Source of the DNA: JBJFCE01 sp964437825
Lineage (GTDB): Bacteria; Bacillota; Clostridia; Lachnospirales; Lachnospiraceae
Assembly (NCBI GenBank): GCA_964437825.1
Contig: CAYTIH010000013.1
Span: forward strand, 1-50,479
Reading direction: 5' to 3'
Length of the DNA stretch: 50,479 bases
Shown: piece after piece, positions 24,667 through 33,719 of the stretch
Layout of the letters: every line of letters begins with the position of its first letter
Numbering within the stretch: position 1 is the stretch's first letter
Notes under the pieces: generated by a model
Databases searched by the model: none
Told to the model about the DNA's origin: nothing
The model's input: the letters and a program-made list of their open reading frames with translations, nothing else
Made by a program: the position numbers and the translations under genes

Positions 24667-26346
24667 ATGTTGAACTACAAGCGTTACAAAAAGAATCCCG
24701 TAGTGAACTATCCAGAGCGTGAATGGCCCGGAAAAGAAATTGAAAAAGCACCGATTTGGTGCAGTGTAGATCTACGTGATGGTAATCAGGCGCTGATTGA
24801 TCCCATGATTGTGGAAGAAAAAATTGAGATGTTTCAGTACCTAATCAAGCTTGGCTTCAAGGAAATTGAAATCGGATTTCCCGCCGCAAGCCAGATTGAG
24901 TACGATTTTCTACGTCAGCTTGTAGAACGCAGGATGATTCCGGATGATGTATGGGTACAGGTGCTTAGCCAGTGCCGTGAGGAACAGATTGCCCGCACCT
25001 TCGAGTCCATTCAGGGCTGTAAACAGGCAGTAGTGCATATTTATAATTCCACATCGACTCTGCAAAGAGACGTTGTATTCCATATGGATCGGGAGCAGAT
25101 TATTCAGATTGCCGTGCAGGGAACCAAATGGGTGAAGGAGTATGCAAAGAATTTCCCGGGAAAAATCGTTCTGGAGTATTCTCCGGAGAGCTTCACGGGG
25201 ACGGAGTTAGACTTTGCGCTTGAGATCTGCAGCGCCGTTCAGGATGTATGGGGGCCTACCAAAGAAGACCCCATGATTATCAATCTGCCGTCTACGGTAG
25301 AGATGAATACCCCCAATGTTTATGCGGATCAGATTGAATGGATGAATAAGCATTTTAAGAATCGGGAGAGCATTATCTTAAGTGTGCATCCTCACAACGA
25401 CAGGGGAACCGGCGTGGCAGCTACGGAGCTTGCTCTTTTGGCAGGAGCGGACCGGGTGGAAGGAACCTTATTCGGAAACGGAGAAAGAACCGGTAATGTT
25501 GATGTGCTGACAGTGGCATATAATATGTTCTCACAGGGAATCGATCCTAAGTTAAAGATTGAACATATCAATGAAATTATTGAGATTTATGAAAGATGCT
25601 GCAAGATTCCGATTCATCCGAGACATCCGTATGCGGGTAAGCTGGTATTTACCGCATTTTCCGGATCTCACCAGGATGCAATCAATAAGGGCGTCAAAGC
25701 AATGCGCGAGCGTAACAGCGAATATTGGCAGGTGCCGTATCTGCCCATTGATCCTGCGGATATCGGCAGGGAGTATGAGCCGATTGTACGTATCAATTCC
25801 CAGTCCGGAAAAGGCGGCGTTGCTTTTGTAATGGATACCTATTTCGGATTCAAGCTTCCGAAAGGAATGCAGCGTGAGTTTGCCAATGTGATTCAGGCTA
25901 TTTCCGAGAGACAGGGAGAGGTATCTCCGGATCTGATTATGGAGAGCTTCCGCACGGAATACCTTGACCGGAAGGAGCCGATTCATTTCCGCAGATTAAA
26001 GGTGGATGATTTAAACGGCGAAACGACTTCTGAGTTTGATACAAGAGTTACCGTGATTTATACGGACCATGGAGAAGAAAAATCATATACGGCGGTCGGA
26101 AACGGACCGCTTGATGCGGTTCAGAGAGGCCTGCAGGAAACATTCGGGATGTCCATTAAGATTTTGGATTATGAGGAGCATGCACTGCAGAGCGGTTCCA
26201 ATTCACAGGCAGCGGCGTATATCCATTTGTTAAATTCAGAGGATGGCAGGGTTACCTATGGCGTCGGCGTCAGCTCCAATATCACCAGAGCTTCTGTCCG
26301 CGCAATTTTCTCGGCAATTAATCGTCTTGGTCTCGGCGCGAAATAG
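24667..26346 (+). CDS. leuA: 2-isopropylmalate synthase (long form)
   Basis: A 559-residue enzyme condensing acetyl-CoA with 2-oxoisovalerate, the first committed step of leucine synthesis. The DRE-TIM barrel has DLRDGNQALIDPM near 35-47 and metal ligands HPHNDRGTG. A C-terminal LeuA regulatory domain begins near residue 445 and should bind leucine. The length and the N-terminus match the LeuA2/yeast-like subgroup rather than the 510-residue type. ATG 24667 has AAGGAGAG upstream. There is no T-box or other leader structure before it, and no other leu gene is adjacent. Confidence 0.95.
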   Translation: MLNYKRYKKNPVVNYPEREWPGKEIEKAPIWCSVDLRDGNQALIDPMIVEEKIEMFQYLIKLGFKEIEIGFPAASQIEYDFLRQLVERRMIPDDVWVQVLSQCREEQIARTFESIQGCKQAVVHIYNSTSTLQRDVVFHMDREQIIQIAVQGTKWVKEYAKNFPGKIVLEYSPESFTGTELDFALEICSAVQDVWGPTKEDPMIINLPSTVEMNTPNVYADQIEWMNKHFKNRESIILSVHPHNDRGTGVAATELALLAGADRVEGTLFGNGERTGNVDVLTVAYNMFSQGIDPKLKIEHINEIIEIYERCCKIPIHPRHPYAGKLVFTAFSGSHQDAINKGVKAMRERNSEYWQVPYLPIDPADIGREYEPIVRINSQSGKGGVAFVMDTYFGFKLPKGMQREFANVIQAISERQGEVSPDLIMESFRTEYLDRKEPIHFRRLKVDDLNGETTSEFDTRVTVIYTDHGEEKSYTAVGNGPLDAVQRGLQETFGMSIKILDYEEHALQSGSNSQAAAYIHLLNSEDGRVTYGVGVSSNITRASVRAIFSAINRLGLGAK

Positions 26347-26405
26347 AAGCTGCGAAGCCGAAAAGAGAAAAAAGAAGAATGATACGGCTGTATCGATAGA
26401 AATAG

Positions 26406-26443
26406 AACATCGGGAGGAAAAAGGATTCCTTCCGATGTTTTTT
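26406..26443 (+). terminator. Intrinsic terminator after leuA
   Basis: AACATCGGGAGGAA pairs with TTCCTTCCGATGTT (one G-T pair), followed by a T-run. Confidence 0.85.
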
Positions 26444-26483
26444 GCGCTTTTTTGATAAAAAAGGGTGACGAAAGAGGAGAAAG

Positions 26484-26495
26484 CAGTATATACTG
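26484..26495. promoter_or_regulatory. 12-bp palindrome over a TATACT box
   Basis: CAGTATATACTG is a perfect palindrome 28 bases before the next gene. It contains TATACT (26489-26494), which could be a -10 box, but no convincing -35 was seen. Confidence 0.35.
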
Positions 26496-26522
26496 TCTTT
26501 AAGATAAGGCGGGTATGAGAAA

Positions 26523-27233
26523 ATGAAGCTATGGAAAAAAGCAAAGCAATGCATAGAGCAAAAAGGAACGCTGATCATATGGGGATTGGCAATCTGCTGC
26601 GTTTTGGTGATGGCAGTCAGCTACTTGTTTCCCAAATATGCATATGAAATGACGGCTTACCATGTGGTGCTTGAGGATAACGAAAGCGAAATCGCCATTC
26701 CGTTAACGGCCGGCACAGTAGTGACTTATTATCTGGAAATAGAGGACCAGGCTATCTGCGGGATTCAGCCCTGCTTTGACTGGGGACAGGATACCTGTCC
26801 GGAGGGTGACATCGTGATAGAGGCTTGGCATGAAGAAGGATATCCCGGCGCGGAGGCGTATGTGGGAGGTACGCGCATTCATATGGATGGGAGCCTTCGA
26901 AAAGCATATGCTTATGCCGAAATACCGAATCAAAATGAATTAAAGGGGAGACTGGTCTTTACCATTGGTTATGAGGCTGCCGCCTCGGATTCGGAGTCGG
27001 TTCCCTGCGTGATTGCAACGGACAGGGGGATGGACACCAGCAGAACCTTTGTCGACGGAACCGAGTTAGAGGGGGATCTTCTGATGTATTATGCGTCCTG
27101 GAAGTCTACATATCCGTTGATTTTTGACTCCAGAATGATGATGCTTATGCTGCTGGCAGTCGGTTTTACGACAAAGACGGTGCATGCACGAAAGAAACCT
27201 GACAGGGAGGGATGCACGGATGCAAGAGCATAA
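26523..27233 (+). CDS. Uncharacterised membrane protein with extracellular domain
   Basis: A 236-residue protein of unknown function. A membrane segment at about 17-36 is followed by an outside domain of about 150 residues rich in beta strands. A second hydrophobic segment lies near 205-225. The outer domain has a jelly-roll-like feel, but no family is assigned. It overlaps the next gene by 14 bases and its domain plan (TM, then a beta-rich extracellular region) parallels the N-terminus of that protein, so the two probably work together. Confidence 0.6.
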   Translation: MKLWKKAKQCIEQKGTLIIWGLAICCVLVMAVSYLFPKYAYEMTAYHVVLEDNESEIAIPLTAGTVVTYYLEIEDQAICGIQPCFDWGQDTCPEGDIVIEAWHEEGYPGAEAYVGGTRIHMDGSLRKAYAYAEIPNQNELKGRLVFTIGYEAAASDSESVPCVIATDRGMDTSRTFVDGTELEGDLLMYYASWKSTYPLIFDSRMMMLMLLAVGFTTKTVHARKKPDREGCTDARA

Positions 27234-29121
27234 TGCGAATGTAAGCATGGACAAAAAAGATGGTCATAGCTCAGAACGGAAAACAGTTAGCATGAGAAAC
27301 GGAATCTGCCGAATGTTGGCAGCGCTGATATCCGTAGCGGCCGTTTCGGTTTTGATAGAAATTTTTGTTTTTAACGATCATGCATGGAAACAGGAGCGTT
27401 ATACACTCAGTACGGAATCAGGGGAAACGGAAACGGTTCTGGAGCTTTCAGAGGATCGGTATATTAAGACAATTACGCTTGATATGGTATGCGAGAAGCA
27501 TATGCCGTTTGAATTGCGGATATACCGCGCAGACGGTACGCTTTCCATGAGTATCCGGGAACAGATAGATGCCAGACTGGATGAATGCATAGTCAATGTA
27601 CGGGATGTGGGAAGCAGGATTGAGATTACATGGGAGCAGGCGCCTGAGAGTGTATATAGGATAACGGCGGCCAATTTCTTTGAGTGGAACGCAATCCGCC
27701 TGACGTTTTTGCTGTCGGCATTTGGTTTAGCGGCATGGTTTCTTTTGGGGCACCGACTGTTTGAGGAAAAACCGGAGATTGTTTTCATGGTGATCTGCTT
27801 TCTCATGGGAATTCTTTTGATCCTCATCAGCGGTACCAATCAAATCAGCTACGATGAACAGACACATGTTGCCAAAACATGGAATCTGTCCTTTGTCGGA
27901 ACGGTTTATGATACGCAGGCGTCTCTGGAATGTAAGACGTTGACGGTTCCCGTATTCGATAATATCTGGGAAAAAAGGCTGGTAGAAGCGCATTTGGATG
28001 AGATTAACCGCTATGATACCGCCAATATCTTTTATCAGACCAAGATGATCAGCTATGAAAAAAGAGCATATCTGCCCATGGCTGTCTGTATGGCATTTGC
28101 CAGACTGCTTCAGCTGCCTTTTGCAGGATTATTGTCCTTTGCAAAGCTTGGAAATCTGCTCATGTATACTCTGATCTGTGCAATGGCGATTAGAATTGCC
28201 AAAAAAGGAAAGGGACTTGTCGCGGTTGTTTCTCTTTTGCCTAACAGTATTTTTTCGGCGTCACAGTTTTCCTATGATCCGTGTGTGAATTGCTTTTTGA
28301 TACTGGCGATGGTATTAGTTATGAACGAGATTCTGGAACCGCAAAGGAGCGTCAGACCGGGGAATATGGCCGCGATTCTGGCCTGCTTTATCATAGGAAG
28401 CTATTCCAAACAGGTTTATATTTTGATGGCGCTTCTAATGCTGTTCTTCAGCTGCAGAAAGTTCCCGTCTATGGCCAAAGCCGTTCTGTTTAAGGTGATT
28501 CTGACTGCGCTGTGTTTGATTATGGTGTATGAGGTATTGGCGCCTTCCTATTCGGGCACCTCGGCGGCCGTAACATTGTCCCATGCGGGGGATTCCAGAA
28601 CCGAGGGAGCCAATACCATGGGACAGATCGGTTACATTCTGGAAAATCCGTTAGGCTACGTCAAGCTGTTATTGACATCCATGTTTGGCAGGATCGGAAA
28701 CTGGTTTACGGGAAGACATGCGTTTATCATGTATGGCTATCTCGGAACACCGGGCACTTTGTATACATGGATTTGGTTTGCGGTCTGGATTTTTGCTGCC
28801 GCAGTCGGTCCGGCAGCGGAGGAAAGAAAAGGGATCGGCAGGAAATTTGTGATTCTGACTGCGGTCATGGTATTTTGCATGTCCGCGGTAATTTGGACTG
28901 TTCTGTATCTGTCGTTCAATGCCGTAGCAAATCCCAGCATAGAGGGCGTTCAGGACCGTTATTTTTCTCCGTTGTTCCTGCCTGCAGGAATGTGTCTGAT
29001 GAATGCAGGGCTTTCGTGGAAATGGAGCAGGGAGGCGTATTATAAGCTGATCTTCGGGATCTGCAGCTTGATTCTGCTTTATTGCATCTGGAAGGTCGGA
29101 ATTTCGGCGTATTATTTATAA
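27220..29121 (+). CDS. DUF2142-like polytopic membrane protein
   Basis: A 633-residue protein. After a short polar start, a membrane segment (about 28-48) leads to a beta-rich outer domain (about 50-160), then roughly ten membrane segments. The extracellular loop following the third segment carries SYDEQTHVAKTWN, matching the DE-x-x-H pattern of DUF2142 proteins, which are thought to be GT-C-type glycosyltransferases or arabinosyl-like enzymes using lipid-linked sugars. That function is inferred. I chose ATG 27220 because GGGAGG lies ten bases upstream. An in-frame ATG at 27184 has none. It adjoins the polysaccharide locus. Confidence 0.65.
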   Translation: MQEHNANVSMDKKDGHSSERKTVSMRNGICRMLAALISVAAVSVLIEIFVFNDHAWKQERYTLSTESGETETVLELSEDRYIKTITLDMVCEKHMPFELRIYRADGTLSMSIREQIDARLDECIVNVRDVGSRIEITWEQAPESVYRITAANFFEWNAIRLTFLLSAFGLAAWFLLGHRLFEEKPEIVFMVICFLMGILLILISGTNQISYDEQTHVAKTWNLSFVGTVYDTQASLECKTLTVPVFDNIWEKRLVEAHLDEINRYDTANIFYQTKMISYEKRAYLPMAVCMAFARLLQLPFAGLLSFAKLGNLLMYTLICAMAIRIAKKGKGLVAVVSLLPNSIFSASQFSYDPCVNCFLILAMVLVMNEILEPQRSVRPGNMAAILACFIIGSYSKQVYILMALLMLFFSCRKFPSMAKAVLFKVILTALCLIMVYEVLAPSYSGTSAAVTLSHAGDSRTEGANTMGQIGYILENPLGYVKLLLTSMFGRIGNWFTGRHAFIMYGYLGTPGTLYTWIWFAVWIFAAAVGPAAEERKGIGRKFVILTAVMVFCMSAVIWTVLYLSFNAVANPSIEGVQDRYFSPLFLPAGMCLMNAGLSWKWSREAYYKLIFGICSLILLYCIWKVGISAYYL

Positions 29122-29130
29122 ACAGAAGAT

Positions 29131-29181
29131 AAAAAAGCCCGAAGCAGTGATATACGAAAGAATGACATTGCTGCTTCGGGC
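29131..29181 (-). terminator. Bidirectional terminator between convergent genes
   Basis: GCCCGAAGCAG (29137-29147) pairs with CTGCTTCGGGC (29171-29181). On the - strand it ends with a T-run of six, serving the lipoprotein gene. On the + strand the tail is poorer. Confidence 0.85.
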
Positions 29182-29203
29182 GGTATTATTTTCGAGTGAA
29201 AGG

Positions 29204-30340
29204 CTACTGTAAATTAACAGTGGAGCCTGAACCGATTACACAAACCATAGTTTTGCCTGTGTTGAGGCTGATCTCGTTTCCGTTCGTATCGTAGAACTTT
29301 GTAGGAGCGAGATCCCCGGATTTGGTCCAGGTTACGGGAATGGCTTTTCCGTTTGTAATATAATAACCCTGATTGGTAGAGTTGATTGCATATTCCAAAT
29401 GATCATATTCATCCAGAACTGTGTAATCACAATACTGGATTAAAATATTTTTGAAGGTCAGCTGGGAATCCGTTGCGGCATCCATGTGGGGAGCGCCGAA
29501 CTGATAACGGTAATACAGCCCGTCCTCTTTATTGTATTCAAAGTAGGGCTTGTCATCCGGATAAGCGCTGCTGCAGTCGATATAGGTACAGTCGAAAGCC
29601 TCGGAATAACTGCTCAAATCCTCGGGATCGGAAGCAGATGCAAACTGCCAGTGATCCGGTGTATAGTACTGAGTATGCGTCAGACTGTAATCATAATAAT
29701 CACATGCTTTTAAAACATCCTCCGTACTGGTATAAGCGGTCTGCTCTGAAATACGTCCTTCATTTTTGATACGATAATAACCGTAAGGAGATTTGGTTCC
29801 GTTGATGTTATCGCAGGCATCCGCAGCCAGAATAGGATCTGCATACAGAACATTGCCGTAATGACAGAAAATCGGGTCCCATTCCAATGCCCAGTATACA
29901 TAATAGGCACGTGCACTTCTGACGTTACCGATTCGCTCCATATCGTTCCAGTCATCCCATATACAAAGCAGACGGCTGATTTTACCTTCGGCAAGGCATT
30001 CATAGATGACACCGGCTTTGGAAATATTGTACTGAGGCAAAGCGGTCTTATTATCAGGAACCATAACGGCTAACGGTCTGGAATCCGCAAGCGATTCATC
30101 AATCCATTCACCTGTCAGATCACTTTTCACATAACCTTCTCTTGTTTCTTCCTCTATAACGTCAGGAGCCGGAGTTTCCGTGGGCTGTGCATCATCCGAT
30201 TCAAGAGGATCATCATCATTGACAATGATATTTGGGGTCTGTTCCTGTTCCGACTCGCTTTCGCTGCTGCTGTTTCCGCATCCGGTGAAAAACAGAGCAG
30301 AAGTAAGCGCCATCAGGAGTGCTACTTGTAATTTCTTCAT
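29204..30340 (-). CDS. DUF3048 family lipoprotein
   Basis: A 378-residue secreted lipoprotein. The signal peptide ends in the lipobox FTGC (near residues 18-21), giving a lipidated cysteine. A linker rich in acidic residues and Thr/Pro follows (about 25-65), then the two DUF3048 domains, with RPLAVMVPDN and RIGNVRSARAYYVYW as family landmarks. The role of DUF3048 (YerB-like) is not settled; cell-surface or wall association is likely. ATG 30340 was chosen because the ribosome site AGGAAAACC and the signal peptide both start there. It is the only gene on the - strand between 1 kb and 39 kb. Confidence 0.85.
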   Translation of the reverse strand: MKKLQVALLMALTSALFFTGCGNSSSESESEQEQTPNIIVNDDDPLESDDAQPTETPAPDVIEEETREGYVKSDLTGEWIDESLADSRPLAVMVPDNKTALPQYNISKAGVIYECLAEGKISRLLCIWDDWNDMERIGNVRSARAYYVYWALEWDPIFCHYGNVLYADPILAADACDNINGTKSPYGYYRIKNEGRISEQTAYTSTEDVLKACDYYDYSLTHTQYYTPDHWQFASASDPEDLSSYSEAFDCTYIDCSSAYPDDKPYFEYNKEDGLYYRYQFGAPHMDAATDSQLTFKNILIQYCDYTVLDEYDHLEYAINSTNQGYYITNGKAIPVTWTKSGDLAPTKFYDTNGNEISLNTGKTMVCVIGSGSTVNLQ

Positions 30341-30452
30341 TGGTTTTCCTTTCTTACATTCATATAAATATAGAATTCTATATCTACAGTATATCACAAC
30401 ATATAGTATCTGTCATATTTTATTTTGGCGTTTCAGCATGAAAAAAAGTTGA

Positions 30453-30472
30453 ATCTTCCAAGATCTTCCAAG
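30453..30472. repeat. Tandem 10-bp repeat
   Basis: ATCTTCCAAG occurs twice in direct succession (30453-30462, 30463-30472) in the divergent promoter region. It could be a pair of protein sites spaced by one helical turn. Confidence 0.5.
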
Positions 30473-30489
30473 ATAATTCCTGCAAATAT

Positions 30490-30518
30490 TTGCATGTAAG
30501 GGAAATTGGTTGTATGAT
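30490..30518 (+). promoter_or_regulatory. Putative promoter for the polysaccharide genes
   Basis: TTGCAT (30490-30495) and TATGAT (30513-30518) have a 17-base spacer, 48 bases before the first glycosyltransferase. It likely drives the glycosyltransferase run to the flippase. Confidence 0.5.
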
Positions 30519-30566
30519 AATTCTATATGTCATTCCAAGGCAGTCATTTACGGGGAGACGGATCAG

Positions 30567-31307
30567 ATGAGCCTTAAGGTCACCATTATCACAACCACAT
30601 ATAATGATGCGGACAATTTGGAACGGATTGTTGCTCAGGTAAAAAAACAGGATTATGACAATCTGGAATATATCATTGTGGACGGAGCCTCTACGGACAG
30701 AACTGAGCAGGTGATTGCGGATGCTGCCGCATATTTCGGAGAACGCTTTCGGTCCGTTTCCGAGCCGGATCATGGAATTTATGATGCGATTAATAAAGGA
30801 ATCCGCCTTGCCACGGGAGATATCATCGGCTGCTGCTTTGACGAATATACCTCGCCCGATGCGGTCAGGAAGCTGGCCGGCGCCATAGAAGCGGAAGGGA
30901 CGGACGGCGTCCACGCGGATCTGTATTATATGAAGGACGGCAAGGTTGTCAGGAAATGGCATCAGGGACAGGGGAATCTGAGAACGGGCTGGATGCCGGG
31001 GCATCCCACTCTTTATCTGCGCAGACAGGTGTATGAGCAGTACGGATTGTATCAAGAGGACTACAAAGTTTCGGCGGATTATGAATTTATGGTGCGAATC
31101 CTGAAGGACGGAAAAGTCAGGCTGTCCTACATTCCCGAGGTGTTAATACATATGTCCTATGGCGGAACCAGTAATAACGGTCTGTCAGCCTATCTGCTTT
31201 CGTTAAAGGAAGGACACCGGGCGTTAAAGGAGAATCATGTTTCTTTTGCATGGTTTACGGATTTATGCCGGATCGGAAGGGTGCTGTTACAGTTTTTGAT
31301 AAAATAG
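30567..31307 (+). CDS. GT2-family glycosyltransferase (WcaE-like)
   Basis: A 246-residue cytoplasmic glycosyltransferase of the GT-A fold. The N-terminus has the GT2 nucleotide-binding start VTIITTTYNDADNLER and VDGASTDRT. The GIYDAINKGIRLATGDIIG stretch is also typical. After it the usual asparagine-aspartate metal motif (as in LNxDD) is replaced by CCFDEYTSPDA, a notable change. A GHPT/SADYE acceptor-side region follows. ATG 30567 is preceded by GGGGAG. Sugar donor unknown. Confidence 0.85.
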   Translation: MSLKVTIITTTYNDADNLERIVAQVKKQDYDNLEYIIVDGASTDRTEQVIADAAAYFGERFRSVSEPDHGIYDAINKGIRLATGDIIGCCFDEYTSPDAVRKLAGAIEAEGTDGVHADLYYMKDGKVVRKWHQGQGNLRTGWMPGHPTLYLRRQVYEQYGLYQEDYKVSADYEFMVRILKDGKVRLSYIPEVLIHMSYGGTSNNGLSAYLLSLKEGHRALKENHVSFAWFTDLCRIGRVLLQFLIK

Positions 31308-31339
31308 CGACTGCGTATGCTGCAATGAGAGGAATACGA

Positions 31340-32032
31340 ATGAAAAGCCTGGTAATCATACCCGCCTACAATGAAGAACTCAATATTGTAAAGACCGTTA
31401 GTGATATCAAAACGTATGCGGCGGATTTTGACTATATCATTATCAATGACTGCTCAAAGGATCACACGCTCCAAATGTGCAGGGAGCATGGGCTTCATGT
31501 GCTGGATCTGCCGGTGAATCTCGGAATCGGCGGAGCGGTACAGACGGGATACCGGTACGCCGCAAAAAACGGCTACGATATTGCAGTGCAGTTTGACGGA
31601 GACGGTCAGCATGATGCGTCATATCTTCATAAGATGAGGGACATGCTGGTATCGGAGAAGCTCAATATGGTCATTGGTTCCCGCTTTATTGAAAAGGAAG
31701 GCTTTCAGTCTTCCGGTCTCAGGCGTGCGGGAATTCGTTATTTTACCGGGCTGATTCGGTTGATGACGGGAACGAGAATTACGGATCCGACCTCCGGTAT
31801 GCGTATGGTTGACAGGTCGGTGATTGAAATTTTTGCCGGGAACTATCCCAAGGACTATCCGGAGCCGGAGAGTGTTGTTATGCTGCTTAGGAGAAAAAAG
31901 AAGGTGAAAGAATATCCTGTGAAAATGCGGGAGCGGGAAGCGGGAATTTCATCCATTTCGCCTAAGAAGAGCATTTATTATATGTTGAAGGTAACTTTTG
32001 CCATCCTGATGGAAAAAATGAGAAGATATTAG
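31340..32032 (+). CDS. GT2-family glycosyltransferase (DPM1-like)
   Basis: A 230-residue enzyme related to dolichol/polyprenol-phosphate sugar synthases. It starts VIIPAYNEELNI, then has INDCSKDHT, the QFDGDGQHD metal motif and an SGMRMVD segment. It lacks C-terminal membrane helices. It probably charges undecaprenyl phosphate with a sugar. The following DUF2304 gene is a frequent partner and may supply membrane attachment. ATG 31340 is favoured by GAGAGG seven bases upstream. Confidence 0.85.
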   Translation: MKSLVIIPAYNEELNIVKTVSDIKTYAADFDYIIINDCSKDHTLQMCREHGLHVLDLPVNLGIGGAVQTGYRYAAKNGYDIAVQFDGDGQHDASYLHKMRDMLVSEKLNMVIGSRFIEKEGFQSSGLRRAGIRYFTGLIRLMTGTRITDPTSGMRMVDRSVIEIFAGNYPKDYPEPESVVMLLRRKKKVKEYPVKMREREAGISSISPKKSIYYMLKVTFAILMEKMRRY

Positions 32033-32094
32033 GAGTGCGCAGGAAGAACTTACGTTTCGTAAATCAGGACGAAATCATAGTACGGGAGGAAACA

Positions 32095-32496
32095 ATGTCA
32101 AAAATACAACTCATATCAGCGATTGCCCTGTGCCTTGAGGCGTTATACATCATTCGTTTGATCAGAAAGAGAAGAATTGATTTGAAATATGCATTGCCAT
32201 GGCTTGCCGTTGCATGTATGGCTCTGGTGGTGGATTGTTTTCCGGGACTGTTATCCGGACTGGCGGATCTCATGGGAATTGCAACTCCCGTGAACGCATT
32301 GTTTCTGCTGGCGCTATGCTTTCAGATCTGTCTGCTGTTTACCATGACTATGGTTGAGTCCAGACATTCGGAGAGAATCAAGCAGCTGGCGCAGGCGGCG
32401 GCGCTAAGTGAGGACAGAATCAGAGTATTGGAAGAAGAATTGGACAGAATTCGCAGTGGTGATCCTAAAACAGAAAAAGAAGAAGTAAACTGCTGA
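32095..32496 (+). CDS. DUF2304 family membrane protein
   Basis: A 133-residue protein with three membrane segments (about 4-22, 31-50, 62-86) and a charged, coiled-coil tail. The pattern (short polytopic, RRI-x-L-x-YAL-P-W at the first loop) matches DUF2304. It starts at ATG 32095 behind GGGAGGA. It may scaffold the adjacent polyprenyl-phosphate glycosyltransferase, a common neighbour. Function is not established. Confidence 0.75.
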   Translation: MSKIQLISAIALCLEALYIIRLIRKRRIDLKYALPWLAVACMALVVDCFPGLLSGLADLMGIATPVNALFLLALCFQICLLFTMTMVESRHSERIKQLAQAAALSEDRIRVLEEELDRIRSGDPKTEKEEVNC

Positions 32497-32510
32497 CATG
32501 GAGGATTCGT

Positions 32511-33701
32511 ATGAATATTCTGTTTGTAGCACATGAGAGAAATCTCGGCGGCGCATCCAGATCGTTAGTGACACTTGCAGAAGAGTTACAGGAGCATGGG
32601 AATAAAGTAACAGTTGTTATTCCCATGAAATCCGGGCAGGTTTATCGGGAGCTAAAGAAAAAGAACATTCCTGTTTTTCGGATTTTTTTCGGATGGTGGA
32701 TGATGCCTTCTTACTGGAATCCCGTGATGAAGATGCTGTTTCGAATCCTCTATGCCTTTGAGCGGATATCGGTCAGGCGTATTGCTCTGCTTGCAAAAAA
32801 GCATAATATTCAGATCATTCATTCCAATTCCAGTGCAATTGATGTGGGAGCAAAAGCAGCCCTGAGGGCGGGAATTCCCCATGTATGGCATATTCGGGAG
32901 TTTGGGGATCTGGATTATCGTCTGGAATTTCTGAAGGGGCGTTCGGAAAGCTGCAGCTTCATGACGAAGGTGCCGGGAAAGCTGGTATTTATTTCCGAGA
33001 ATCTGCGCCGTTATTATGACAAAGAAATTCCGGATGATAGCTGCAGGGTGATTTATAACGGAATATCGCAGCAGTTTCTCATCCCAAAAGGAAGCCTGCC
33101 CCAAATGGGGAATAGAAAGCTTGTGTTTCTGATTTCCGGCAATCTGCACCGGGGAAAACGGCAGGATCTTGCGCTGAAAGCATGTGAGATATTAATGGAG
33201 GAAGGATATGATAATTTCCGGCTTGTGATTGCGGGAGCGCCTTCGGGGATGGCTGATTCCAGGGAATATGAAAAAGAGTTAAGAAGCATGGCTTCGCATA
33301 AGATGAAGGATCTGGTGGAGTTCACCGGCTATGTATCCGATATGGTTTCTCTGCGGAAAAGGGCGGATGCGGAACTTGTCTGCTCCAGCAGGGAGGCGTT
33401 CGGAAGGGTTACCGTGGAGGCCATGATGGCGTCCAATCCGGTAATTGCCTCGGATGCAGGGGCGAATCCGGAGTTGATTGTATCCGGAGAAAACGGACTT
33501 TTGTTTGAAGAAGGGAATGCACGGGCATTGGCACAGTGTATGCAGGAGCTGCTTGAGCAGCCTGAGCTTGTACGGCGGATGGGAGAAAATGCTTTCCGGT
33601 ATGCATCGGGGAAATTTTTGTCAGAGATGAATACGCAGCAGATAGAAGCGCTGTACGGAGAGCTTGCAGGGGACGGAACCCTTCACGTCTGCGGGCGGTA
33701 A
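32511..33701 (+). CDS. GT4-family glycosyltransferase
   Basis: A 396-residue GT-B enzyme. The N-terminal domain starts FVAHERNLGGASRSLVTLAEEL. The C-terminal Rossmann domain has the GNLHRGKRQD loop and the GT4 donor-binding stretch SSREAFGRVTVEAMMASNPVIASDAGANPELI. It should transfer a nucleotide sugar, retaining the anomeric configuration, onto a growing repeat unit. The gene sits between the DUF2304 and the fusion gene, both under 20 bases away. Confidence 0.88.
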   Translation: MNILFVAHERNLGGASRSLVTLAEELQEHGNKVTVVIPMKSGQVYRELKKKNIPVFRIFFGWWMMPSYWNPVMKMLFRILYAFERISVRRIALLAKKHNIQIIHSNSSAIDVGAKAALRAGIPHVWHIREFGDLDYRLEFLKGRSESCSFMTKVPGKLVFISENLRRYYDKEIPDDSCRVIYNGISQQFLIPKGSLPQMGNRKLVFLISGNLHRGKRQDLALKACEILMEEGYDNFRLVIAGAPSGMADSREYEKELRSMASHKMKDLVEFTGYVSDMVSLRKRADAELVCSSREAFGRVTVEAMMASNPVIASDAGANPELIVSGENGLLFEEGNARALAQCMQELLEQPELVRRMGENAFRYASGKFLSEMNTQQIEALYGELAGDGTLHVCGR

Positions 33702-33719
33702 TGCTGTGGGAGGAAAAGG

